Part shown: piece by piece, positions 11,475 to 19,245 of the stretch | How the letters are laid out: each line of letters begins with the position of its first letter | How positions within the stretch are numbered: the stretch's first letter is position 1 | Source of the DNA: Symbiodinium natans | Lineage: Eukaryota; Sar; Dinophyceae; Suessiales; Symbiodiniaceae | Assembly: GCA_905221605.1 (NCBI GenBank) | Contig: CAJNDS010002850.1 | Location: forward strand, 178,739-242,738 | Reading direction: 5' to 3' | Length of the DNA stretch: 64,000 nt | The notes under the pieces: generated by a model | The model's input: the letters and a program-made list of their open reading frames with translations, nothing else | What the model was told of the DNA's origin: nothing | The model's database searches: none | Program-made: the position numbers and the translations under genes

Positions 11475-11630
11475 CATAGCGTTTCAGATTTTAGGGTTTA
11501 GAGTTTAGAGTTTAGGGGTTCAGGGTTTAGGGTCTAAGGTTTATAGGGGTTTGGGGGTTTGTGGGGGTTTCGGGTTAAGGTTTAGGGGTTTGCGGGCTTG
11601 TGAAATTAAGAGGGGTTTAGGGCTTAGGGT
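11475..11630 (+). repeat. Highly degenerate telomeric array
   Basis: TTTAGGG-derived words with insertions (TTTAGGGG, TTTGGGGG, TTGTGGGGG) over about 150 bp. Confidence 0.7.
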
Positions 11631-11684
11631 GCTACACTCCAAGTAGGAGGATCGCCTACAACCGCCTCGAGCACCTTAAGCAAT

Positions 11685-12020
11685 TTAATCGAAGGGTTCG
11701 GGATACGGAGCCATCGACAGCCCCAGCTGCTTTGTGCGAGACTCGTCAAGGTGAATTAGCAGCTGGCACTCCGGGAGGTCGTTGCAGTCTGTCGACACAA
11801 GGACCGCGTGGGCACCATTGCGGAACTGGTGCAGCACATCACGTCGGCGCTGGCTGGGCATGCGCCCGCGCCCGCTGACGGCCACCGCAGCTTGCTGGCA
11901 CCCGGCCACGCACAAGTCCAGGGATACGATGTGCGCCAAAGCCTCTGCCATTGCCGACTCCTTGACCAGCACAAGGCAGCGCTTCGGCGGCATGCTCCGG
12001 TCGCTCGTGTCCGCCAGATC
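11685..12020 (-). CDS. SF2 helicase C-terminal domain exon (Dicer/RIG-I-like)
   Basis: The minus-strand frame opens after an acceptor-like CTTCAG|G at 12,026-12,021 and ends with TAA at 11,685. It begins with a strand resembling helicase motif IV (KRCLVLVKESAMAEAL). It continues with a Q-like/arginine-rich segment (PSQRRRDVLHQFRNGAHAVL) and a motif V/VI-like segment VLVSTDCNDLPECQLLIHLD. This order matches the helicase C domain of Dicer and RIG-I-like SF2 proteins (FR.G...LVST....LP.C..VI..D). The usual glycine/aspartate of motif V and the QRxGRxxR of motif VI are not clear, so it may be diverged or a fragment. It ends soon after the domain, without visible RNase III or dsRNA-binding parts. 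Confidence 0.5.
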   Translation of the reverse strand, partial: DLADTSDRSMPPKRCLVLVKESAMAEALAHIVSLDLCVAGCQQAAVAVSGRGRMPSQRRRDVLHQFRNGAHAVLVSTDCNDLPECQLLIHLDESRTKQLGLSMAPYPEPFD

Positions 12021-12089
12021 CTGAAGATGAATGCCCAGCCCTGGACATTTTATCAACAAGTGTATCTGCACACGTTCTCGGTCAACAAC

Positions 12090-12294
12090 CTTCCTGTCTG
12101 CGGGGGGGAGTCCTGGGTCAACAGCTCAAGCAGCTTCTCAACTTTGGCAGACATCTTCGGCAAGGAGTTCCAGTCCAGATGCTGCCTTTCGGCCCAAGGA
12201 GCCATGTCTGACCTGAGCATGGCACATGGCTTCCTCGAAGCTGCAAAGACATCGTGCCGTGCGCGTGTCGGTAGAAGAGCTCCATAGAGCTCCC
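12090..12294 (-). CDS. Upstream exon of the SF2 helicase (linker to C domain)
   Basis: It lies between an acceptor-like CCTGCAG|G (12,300-12,294) and a donor-like GGAAG|GT at 12,090/12,089. It ends with SLPKMSAKVEKLLELLTQD, the kind of segment that precedes helicase motif IV in Dicer and RIG-I-like proteins (P-K-x-x-K-x-x-x-L-x-x-x-L). Joining to the exon at 11,685-12,020 across a ~69-bp intron puts the motifs in the expected order. All three frames are open here, so the frame choice rests on the motif. Confidence 0.42.
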
Positions 12295-12552
12295 CTGCAG
12301 GATATGCAGGACGCAGCACTTGAGCAGGCAACCCTCGTACGATGCCCCCCCCTGCTTCCAGCGCTCCTTCTAGGAAGAAGTCACTCCGAGTCACGCTTCC
12401 GCTGCGAGCAGCTCTCGCAATGCTGGGAGGCATCGCGTCATCGCCTCTGCATCCGACCCTTAGCCATGCGGACCCTCATCCATCCCTGCGCACAAATGTG
12501 AGAGATGTGTTGCCGCATGCCTTGGGCAGAGTGCTCTAAAGCAACTGCAACC

Positions 12553-12633
12553 TTAAACCCTAAACCCCAAACCCCAAACCCCAAACCCTAAACCCTAAAC
12601 CCTAAACCCCAAACCCCAAACCCTAAACCCTAA
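12553..12633 (-). repeat. Telomeric array mixing CCCTAAA and CCCCAAA
   Basis: About 11 units, with CCCCAAA variants in blocks of two or three. Confidence 0.9.
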
Positions 12634-12635
12634 TC

Positions 12636-12745
12636 AAGCCCCAGGAGCTCCTTCCTGGGTCTCGGGTGCGCTGCGTCAGCCGCAAGATGGTGCCCTCCAG
12701 CTGGGTGGGAACCCCGCGCGTCAGGGCGAACACGAAGGCATCCTT
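12636..12745 (-). CDS. Candidate exon between two telomeric arrays
   Basis: The minus-strand frame reads a well-formed peptide of about 36 residues (core KDAFVFALTRGVPTQLEGTI, then an Arg-rich end), with no stop, squeezed between telomeric arrays at 12,553-12,633 and 12,751-12,869. No family is recognised. Being minus-strand and just upstream of the helicase exons, it may belong to the same gene. Confidence 0.35.
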
Positions 12746-12750
12746 GGAGC

Positions 12751-12869
12751 TTAGGGTTTAGGGTTTAGGGTTTAGGGTTTAGGGTTTAGGGTTTAGGGTT
12801 CAGGGTTTAGGGTTTAGGGTTTAGGGTTTAGGGTTTAGGGTTTAGGGTTTAGGGTTTAGGGTTTAGGGT
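12751..12869 (+). repeat. Interstitial telomeric array (TTTAGGG)17
   Basis: The longest uniform array in the window, about 17 units with one TTCAGGG variant. Confidence 0.95.
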
Positions 12870-12974
12870 TGTCGCGCCGGAGAAGGTTGCCCTGTGTCGT
12901 CATGCCCTACCAGGCGTTGCAAAAAAAGCGTTTCGAAATAAACACACAATATACATGTATATATACATACGTAT

Positions 12975-13080
12975 ATCATAATAATAATGAGAATGATAAT
13001 GACAATGAGAATGATAATGATCCTGATGATGATAATGATAATGATAATCAAAAGGATAATCATAATAACAACAATAACAT
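12975..13080 (+). repeat. (AATGAT/AATAAT)n microsatellite
   Basis: Trinucleotide and hexanucleotide repeats of AAT, GAT and GAG, degenerate. Frames through it on both strands are low-complexity only. Confidence 0.8.
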
Positions 13081-13473
13081 CAAAAAAGGCTTCAGGGATC
13101 CCGTTGAAAACATGGATTCTTGGATTACTCATGGTTCTTCATGTTCGCTGCGCGTGGTGTCGACGCAGCGCGATGTCACGATGTCTGAAAGACAACGCCC
13201 TCGAAGCTCCCTGACATCCGCTGTGTGTGGATTCACAATCTGCACCCATCATCTTCATACTTTCTCGACCTTGTACTACAGGCTGCGCTTTCAAGACAGG
13301 ACTCTTCCCATAATCGCAAACCAAGCAAGAAGCCACATCCATCTTCCACTTCCACCAAGAAGCAATCGGAAAGACAACAACGCCTCTAAGAAAACGGCAT
13401 GGACCAGTTTGGGGGCGGAAACAACAACCCCAGTCACGCCCAGCAACCCGAAACCCTAAAACCCTAGACCTCG

Positions 13474-13560
13474 GGATGTTCCCCCTTATGCTAACAGTCC
13501 TTGACAGGGACTCGAGTACCCCTATTATAATCCCTGCTAAGGGACTGTTAGTAGCATCCC
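13474..13560. repeat. Short palindromic element, family 1 (copy 3)
   Basis: GGGATGTTCCCCCTTATGCT at the left and GGGACTGTTAGTAGCATCCC at the right are inverted arms. Inner ACAGTCCTTGACAGGGACT and TATTATAATCCCTGC match the copy at 5448-5540. Confidence 0.65.
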
Positions 13561-13730
13561 AACCTCAACGCCCCCCAAGAAACGGAAGAACTCTGCCCCG
13601 AGGTACCCTGCCGAGCTCATCGAAGACCTTGGGGAGGAGGCGGAGGACCCGCTTGATGTCCTTGATGTGGCCCACTTCGCCCAGCCTCTGGCGCTTGTTC
13701 AAGGGTTTGGGGCTTCGGGCTTTTTAGAGA

Positions 13731-13776
13731 TCCACCCATCCCCCCCTCCCCCCCCCCCCAAAAAAAAAAAAAAAAA
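13731..13776 (+). repeat. Poly-C followed by poly-A tract
   Basis: C-rich run directly followed by about 18 A. It could be a retroposed poly(A) tail or simple-sequence slippage. Confidence 0.7.
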
Positions 13777-14017
13777 CCTGCAACAACCAGGCAAGCAGTA
13801 GCCCACCAGCCTCTCAACGCGCTGCATCAGCCTCCTGAGGGCCGGGTCTTTGGGCAGAGTTCCAGATCCAAGAACAGCGAGGCTGTGCTAAAGCAGGCCC
13901 CAAGTCATTCCAAGCGTCACAACCCAGTCGCCCAGGGCTTCGCAGCATCTGCGGTGCTCTTCGCTCTCTGGCGGCACAGCCACCTGGCCAGGGTTTCTGA
14001 GAGAGCTTGAGTTGAGA

Positions 14018-14101
14018 GCGTTAGGGCTAGGGTTTAGGGTTAGGGTTTAGGGTTTAGGGTTTAGGGTTTAGGGTTCAGGGTTCAGGGTTTAGGGTTTAGG
14101 G
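14018..14101 (+). repeat. Interstitial telomeric array (TTTAGGG)n
   Basis: About 11 units with TTAGGG and TTCAGGG variants. Confidence 0.9.
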
Positions 14102-14264
14102 TGTGTCAGGGGAGGGCGCGCGCTCGGGTGTGAAACACCCCGGGCCGCGCGCTCGCGTTGCCCGTCAACCCACCCCGGCCACCCAAACTATACTCTATTT
14201 GGGTTTAGGGTTTATGGAATTTACTTTCTTGTGCTCTGATGCTTGCTTTGATGTTTTTAAAGTT

Positions 14265-14945
14265 GCGCTGTTAGGGTTTAAGCTGGGGTTGGGGGTAGCC
14301 TCGGCCCTTTTCGGGCCTTCGGCGTGTCAGGGCCCGTAGAGGCCCTTATTTATTTGAAGGTCAGGGAAACCCTTTGTGTCTGCTTTTGGATTCCCCTTCT
14401 TTAAGGGCCTCAATTAAGCATCGATTTCACTACCAAAAAAACGCATTTTTCATTGCGGGTACGGGCATCCTGGGGTCCCCCTTCTTTTGGGGGCCTTTTG
14501 AAGCCTTTTGAAGTATTTTGGTGGCTCTTGGGGTCTCTCGGGGCCTTGTTCGGACCTTCGGCGTGTCAGGGGCCGTAGAGGCTTTATTCATTTAAAGGTC
14601 AGGGAACCTATTAATGAATTTTTCGCCAATGAGTCTTTCAATCGCTAGGGTTTAAGCTCGGGTTCGGGGTAGCCTCGGCCCTTTTCGGGCCTTCGGCAAG
14701 TTAGGGCCCGTAGAGGCCCTTATTTGCTTGAAGGCCTTCGTAGGGTTTTGCGGTGTTCGGGTTTAAGCTGGGGTTCGGGGTAGCCTCGGCCCTTTTCGGG
14801 CCTTCGGCACGTTAGGGCCCAGAGGCCCTTGTTTGCTTGAAGGCCGTCGTAGGGTTTTGCGGTGTCAGGGTTTAGGCTGGGGTTCGGGGTAGTTTCGGTG
14901 CTTTTCGGGCCTTCGGCACGTGGGCCCGTAGAGGTCCTTGCTGAT
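14265..14945 (+). repeat. Tandem ~109-bp repeat (with GGGCCTTCGGC core)
   Basis: Each unit carries AAGCTGGGGTTCGGGGTAGC, then CGGCCCTTTTCGGGCCTTCG, then a GGGCCCGTAGAGGCCC palindromic part. Units from about 14,645, 14,755 and 14,865 are spaced ~109 bp; more diverged copies start near 14,270 and 14,545, and another pair near 15,530 and 15,585. The GC-rich inverted words give each unit strong hairpin potential. Open frames across it are repeat translations, not genes. Confidence 0.75.
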
Positions 14946-15185
14946 TTAGGGGGAGCCATCGATTTCAATACTAAAAGGCCTAAAAACAATGTTTTCAATA
15001 TTCTCATTGTTGGCACGGACAAATCTTGTGGTCCCCCTTCTTTTAGTGGGCCTTTTGAAGCTTTTGAAGGTTTTGGTGGCTCTTGGCGCCTCTTGGGGGC
15101 TTCCTAGCCCTGGTTGGGGGGGGCCCTTGGCAGGGTGTAGGCCCTTGGTCCGGCAAGGGCCTTGGCCAGGGGGCGTATTGTTGGG
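14946..15185 (+). repeat. Segmental duplication, copy A
   Basis: The segment from CCTAAAAACAATGTTTTCAA to TTGGGGGCTTCCTAG is repeated almost identically at 15,663-15,870. A diverged relative lies at 14,435-14,560. The ~700-bp spacing shows duplication of a larger unit that includes the 109-bp repeats and the CCCTTGG array. Confidence 0.75.
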
Positions 15186-15535
15186 GGTCCTTGACTCAGG
15201 GGTCTTGGCCGGTCCTTGGCTCCCTTGGCTTGGGGGGCCCTTGGCCTGGGCCCTTGGCTGACAGGCCTGGGGGATTTTTGCTTTGGTTGGGCATTTTTGG
15301 CGGCTTGGCCCGCGGCCCCCCCTTGGCCCGGCCCTTGGCCCTTGGCCCGGGGGGGTCCTTGGCCCGGGGGGCCCTTGGCCCGGGGGGCCCTTCCCTTGGC
15401 CCGGGGCCGCTTGGCCCAGAGCCTTGGTCCGGGGGCCCTTGGCCTGGGGGCCCTTGGCCTGGGGGTCTTTGGCCCGGGGGGCCCTTGGCCCGGGGGGCCC
15501 TTGGCGCGGGGGGGGCCCTTGGCCCGGGGCCCGTA
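15186..15535 (+). repeat. GC-rich tandem array (CCCTTGGCCCGGGGGG)n, first block
   Basis: A 16-17-bp unit, CCCTTGGCCCGGGGGG, repeated many times with T/C changes. It is nearly pure G+C and self-complementary in part. Plus-strand frames give only Gly/Pro/Trp/Leu-rich low-complexity peptides. Confidence 0.8.
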
Positions 15536-15659
15536 GAGGCCCTTATTTGCTTGGAGGCCTTCGTAGGGTTTTGCGGTGTTAGGGTTTAAGCTGGGGTTCA
15601 GGGTAGCATCGGCCCTTTTCGGGCCTTCGGCACGTTAGGGCCCGTAGAGGCCCTTATTT

Positions 15660-15872
15660 GCGGGGCCTAAAAACAATGTTTTCAATATTCTCATTGTGGG
15701 CACGGACAAATCTTGTGGTCCCCCTTCTTTTAGTGGGCCTTTTGAAGCTTTTGAAGCTTTTGGTGGCTCTTGGCGCCTCTTGGGGGCTTCCTAGGCCCTT
15801 AGCCGAGCCCTGGTTGGGGGGGCCCTTGGCAGGGTGTTAGGCCCTTGGTCAGGCAATTGGCCAAGGGCGTAT
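15660..15872 (+). repeat. Segmental duplication, copy B
   Basis: Near-identical to 14,946-15,185, with a few substitutions and a small internal insertion (AGCCGAG). Confidence 0.75.
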
Positions 15873-16240
15873 TGTGGGGGGTCCTTGACTCAGGGGTCTT
15901 GGCCTGGGCCCTTGGCTGACAGGCGGCTTGGGGGACCCTTGTATTGGCGGGGACCTATTGGCCCGGCAGGCCCTTGGCCCGGGCACCCTTGGCGGCTTGG
16001 CCCGGGCCCCGGGGGCCCTTGGGGGGATCTTGGCCCGGGAGGCCCTTGGCCTGGGGGGCCCTTGGCCCGGGACGCCCTTGGCCTGGCCCGGGGGGCCCTT
16101 GGCCAGGGGCCTTGGCTGGGGGTTGGTTTGGGGGGTTCTTGGTCCGAGGGCCATTGGTCCGGGGGGCCCTTGGTGCGGGGGGCCCTGGTCCAGGAGTCCA
16201 GCTACCAGGGACCAGGGGGCCCCCAGGGGGGGGGGGCCGA
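15873..16240 (+). repeat. GC-rich tandem array, second block
   Basis: The same CCCTTGGCCCGGGG unit as the first block but more interrupted (GCCTGG, GGTCCGG variants). Confidence 0.8.
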
Positions 16241-16516
16241 CAAACCCTGAACCCAAAACCCTGAACCGACCTCCAGAGGCAAAGGGTTACGATTTGGGGT
16301 TATACTTTAGCTACGCTAAAGGTGGTCTGGGTGCCGGCCATCCCTTAGCCGAGTACTGACGTTGTCGTAAAAAAGGCCGATGTCCGTTGGCCTGTCCAGG
16401 ACAGACGGTGAGGCTTAACCCTCACCTTTCCGTTTCTCTTTTCGCTTGGGCGCTCGGGCTGTAAGGCCCTCGGCCGAGCGTTCGGGGTCTGTCGCTCGAC
16501 GGAAGCGACCCCTCAC

Positions 16517-16627
16517 TTAGGGTTTAGGGTTTAGGGTTTAGGGTTTAGGGTTTAGGGTTTAGGGTTTAGGGTTTAGGGTTTAGGGTTTAGGGTTTAGGGT
16601 TTAGGGTTTAGGGTTTAGGGCTTAGGG
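16517..16627 (+). repeat. Interstitial telomeric array (TTTAGGG)n
   Basis: About 16 uniform TTTAGGG units. Confidence 0.95.
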
Positions 16628-16790
16628 AGCGGCTGCTTACACATCTTTGACATGCGAGACACCTGCACGACGGCATCCCTCGCAGACGCACCCTCGTCCG
16701 GGAAGTCCGGGCTGCAGAGTTCGGCACGTAGCAGCTCCTGGAGCTGAAGCCTCAGCTCATCAGCCACACGCGAGGCCTTGTGGGCTTAGG
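16625..16790 (-). CDS. Candidate exon, helical peptide
   Basis: The minus-strand frame gives a clean helix (SRVADELRLQLQELLRAELC) followed by an acidic turn (DFPDEGASARD), with no stop for about 55 codons. It directly abuts the telomeric array at 16,517-16,627. No family is recognised. It may be part of the same minus-strand gene as the helicase exons at 12 kb. Confidence 0.35.
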
Positions 16791-17094
16791 GCCTTTAGGG
16801 TTTAAGGCCCTCGCCCAGAAAACAAAACACCCATAGACTCATGTACAGGGCTCACAGACTCCTAGACATCTCATAAACATCTCCAGGGAAAGGGACATGC
16901 CGGTCTGTAGCCTGGCCTCTCCCTGCTCAGAGTGCTCCTCGCAAGGTGCGGGGTTCAGGAGGTGAAGGCTCAAGAGCTTAAGTGAGAGAAGATGCTGCAA
17001 ACCATTTATTCCACAGTATCCTTGACAAGCTGCGGAAAGCTTAAACCTCAGTTGCGGTGTTCTGCTACTTCCTTTGTTGTTCAAGCCGGACGCC

Positions 17095-17222
17095 CGGCCC
17101 CGTTCTCCTTGGCAGGGCTCGATGTGAGCCCAACCACGCGAAGGGAGGCGTTGCCGTTGGAGGAGAGGTAGGGATGCAGCACGTCACGGCAGATGCCAAC
17201 CATCCTTCTGCAGCGGTTGGGT
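17095..17222 (-). CDS. Candidate exon, unknown
   Basis: The minus-strand frame reads about 40 protein-like residues (core RRMVGICRDVLHPYLSSNGN, then ASLRVVGLTSSPAK). No motif is recognised. Its orientation matches the neighbouring candidate exons. Confidence 0.33.
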
Positions 17223-17429
17223 GAGTGGGTTAGGAAGTTCAAAGTATGTTTAGGGGCCCTTAGGGCTTAGGCCGGTCTGGGTTTAGGATGTTTCGGGTGC
17301 CCAGTGCCGCAAAGAACACGCGAAAGGCTTGTGAAGCAGACAACCTCTCGCAAGTCAGAATCCAGAATCCCAGGCTGAGCGTCGCATGACCACCAACAGC
17401 ACGATCGCAATGATCAAAGACCAGAAAAC

Positions 17430-17577
17430 AGAAGAATCTCAGGTTGATGTACCTCGGAAGCCCGGCCATGGCAAACGCGTTTGCGCTGAGAGCTTCATGG
17501 CAGATGAAACCGAGAGGCGCGTTGGTGAGCGCGCGGTAGAAGCTGTCGGGCGTCCCGACCAGCACATCGTTTGACTC
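17430..17577 (-). CDS. Candidate SF2 helicase exon (motif Ib-like)
   Basis: It starts at an acceptor-like CCCAG|G (exon first base 17,577) and reads ESNDVLVGTPDSFYRALTNA, followed by a hydrophobic helix and LPRYINLRFF. A strand ending V(G/V)TP followed by a helix with YRALTN is what surrounds motif Ib in SF2 helicases of the Dicer/RIG-I group. It would be the N-terminal helicase half matching the C-terminal half at 11.7-12.3 kb. The link over 5 kb is an inference; the motif alone is short. Confidence 0.35.
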
Positions 17578-17631
17578 CTGGGCTCGGCACCCTCCCAAGC
17601 CGCCCCCTAGGCCAACTCCAGGAGTCAAACG
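17568..17631. repeat. 14-bp perfect inverted repeat spanning a splice acceptor
   Basis: CGTTTGACTCCTGG (17,568-17,581) and CCAGGAGTCAAACG (17,618-17,631) are perfect inverted copies 36 bp apart. On the minus strand the downstream arm contains the CCAG|G acceptor of the adjoining exon, so the arms could bound a very small intron. Confidence 0.6.
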
Positions 17632-17865
17632 CATGAAAAACAACAGGTTTCTGACATGTGTGCAACACTCCTCCACTGAGGTGTTCGAAGGGCCCCCCAC
17701 CATGCTGAGGGGTTCAGGGCTTAGGACTCAGGTTTCAGGGCTTAGGGTTTCGGATACGAGATTTGAGGTTCAGACGCGGGCGGAGCCGCGCAACTTGAAA
17801 CAGGCCGAAGCCCAGCAAGGCGTTGAAGACATGGGCGGGCCAGTCAACAGTTCTGGGCTGAAACT

Positions 17866-17990
17866 CCCCTCCCCCTAGAACTGACCCCCCTTACCCCCTG
17901 ATATTGAATACCACCATAAACTACAGTATATTATAACTATAGTGGGAGCATTTAGGGGGGGGTCCATATTCGGGGAGGGGATTGCAAGTC
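17866..17990. repeat. Foldback element, family 2 (copy 2)
   Basis: CTCCCCTCCCCCTAGAACTG at the left and CATATTCGGGGAGGGGA at the right are inverted arms around an ACTACAGTATATTATAACTA centre. It is related to 2458-2625. Confidence 0.6.
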
Positions 17991-18059
17991 TTTGGGATTG
18001 TCCTGGTCGAACCCAGGCATGCTTGCCGAGGCAAAAGCGACCCACAATCATAATCCCCT

Positions 18060-18152
18060 AAGCCCTAAACCCTACACCCTAAACCCTAAACCCTAAACCC
18101 TAAACCCTAAACCCTAAACCCTACACCCTACACCCTAAACCCTAAACCCAAC
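18060..18152 (-). repeat. Telomeric array with CCCTACA variants
   Basis: About 13 CCCTAAA units, with three CCCTACA variants. Confidence 0.9.
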
Positions 18153-18413
18153 CCTGAATCCCAAGCTGTTGGCTGCCAAGGGTTCGACGCATCGATCCCA
18201 GCAAGTCTTGTCCCACTGGTTCTGCCACTGCCCCAGCGGCATTACCTCGTAGACGGCTTCGGGTTTAGAGATTCACGTTTGGGGGGCGCGGGGGAGGGGC
18301 GGGGCTTGGGGTGTACGGTTTAAGGTTTAGGCCCAAACCCTGAACTCTGAGGTGAGGAGCATGGCCGTGATGGAACCCGAAATCGGAACAACAGCGCCTC
18401 CCTCTGACGATCA

Positions 18414-18612
18414 ATGAATACAAGTCGCGCGCAGTTTGCCCGCGCATTGCTGCCGGATAAGGTGGGCTTGGTGACCGACTTGTTCTGGCATCACAAGCAT
18501 GACCTCCCAGGCAAACTATTCAGTGAAGTCAATCAGAAGTTCTTCTGCCAAATCCCGCGTGACCTCGTGAACCTAGGAAATGCTGTAACGGCTCTTCTGA
18601 AGGAATGCAGGG
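18414..18612 (+). CDS. Candidate exon, unknown protein
   Basis: The plus-strand frame from the ATG at 18,414 gives about 66 protein-like residues (ARALLPDKVGLVTDLFWHHK near the start; RDLVNLGNAVTALLKEC near the end). It then meets GCAG|GGTGAG, a donor-like site near 18,610. No family is recognised. Together with 18,966-19,208 it would form a plus-strand gene, divergent from the helicase exons. Confidence 0.35.
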
Positions 18613-18837
18613 TGAGCATTCGCATCCTGCACCAAGCCTTCTGAACTCTGAAGCACAACCAGAACCCTAAGCCCGAACTTCCCGAACTCCCAGGCTCCTT
18701 GTTGCTCTCAGGTGGGGCGTCCAAGCAGAGGCGCTCGATGCATCGGGCAAGCACCGCGGACTTGCCTGGTTAGGGCTTAGGGGGGAAAACAAGCTGGGAG
18801 GGGCCCTCACAGCCACCTCATATTTGTGGTTTAAGCC

Positions 18838-18882
18838 ACCCTAAACCCTAAACCCTAAAACCTAAACCCTCAATCCTAAACC

Positions 18883-18956
<74 letters not shown>

Positions 18957-18963
18957 ACCCTAA
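18838..18963 (-). repeat. Telomeric array converted to (CCCTCAA)n
   Basis: It starts as CCCTAAA and, from about 18,885, becomes ten or more perfect CCCTCAA units. The switch from canonical to a single uniform variant implies that a mutated unit was amplified in place. Confidence 0.9.
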
Positions 18964-18965
18964 GG

Positions 18966-19245
18966 GCGGTTCGATTTCCTTGCCTGCACTGGCTGGAAGG
19001 ACAAGAATGACGTTCTTGCAGAGGATGTGGTTAATGCATTCGTGCTGATACTGATCAAGCCGATCTTCCCCTCAGCTGAAAGAAAATGACGTGAGCCCGC
19101 CCTCCAGTTCGGAGCAAGAGCAACTGGTGCTCGACATCAAGCTGGCTGCCAAGCAGCTCTGCTGGCGTTTAGCATCCAGCACGCAAAGATCCACAACCAT
19201 GGGTAGACGATGGCATCTACAAAGGCTTCTGCGGGAGCTGCATGC
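18966..19245 (+). CDS. Candidate exons of a plus-strand gene
   Basis: The first piece (18,969-19,075) reads ACTGWKDKNDVLAEDVVNAF followed by a hydrophobic strand. After a CTCAG (about 19,075) a second frame reads LKENDVSPPSSSEQEQLVLD, then a helix with IKLAAKQLCWRL. Both have good protein character, and the order is compatible with splicing. The family is unknown. Confidence 0.33.

Noticed and set aside
12869..13459. Plus-strand frame of 196 codons with Asn/Asp-rich centre
   Set aside because: The centre is the AAT/GAT microsatellite; flanks show no coherent protein character.
15083..16359. Several overlapping Gly/Pro/Trp-rich frames on both strands
   Set aside because: They translate the CCCTTGGCCCGGGG satellite in different frames; low complexity, no gene.
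18060..18152. A true chromosome end
   Set aside because: Every telomeric array in the window is internal, flanked by unique sequence on both sides and often inverted relative to its neighbours.
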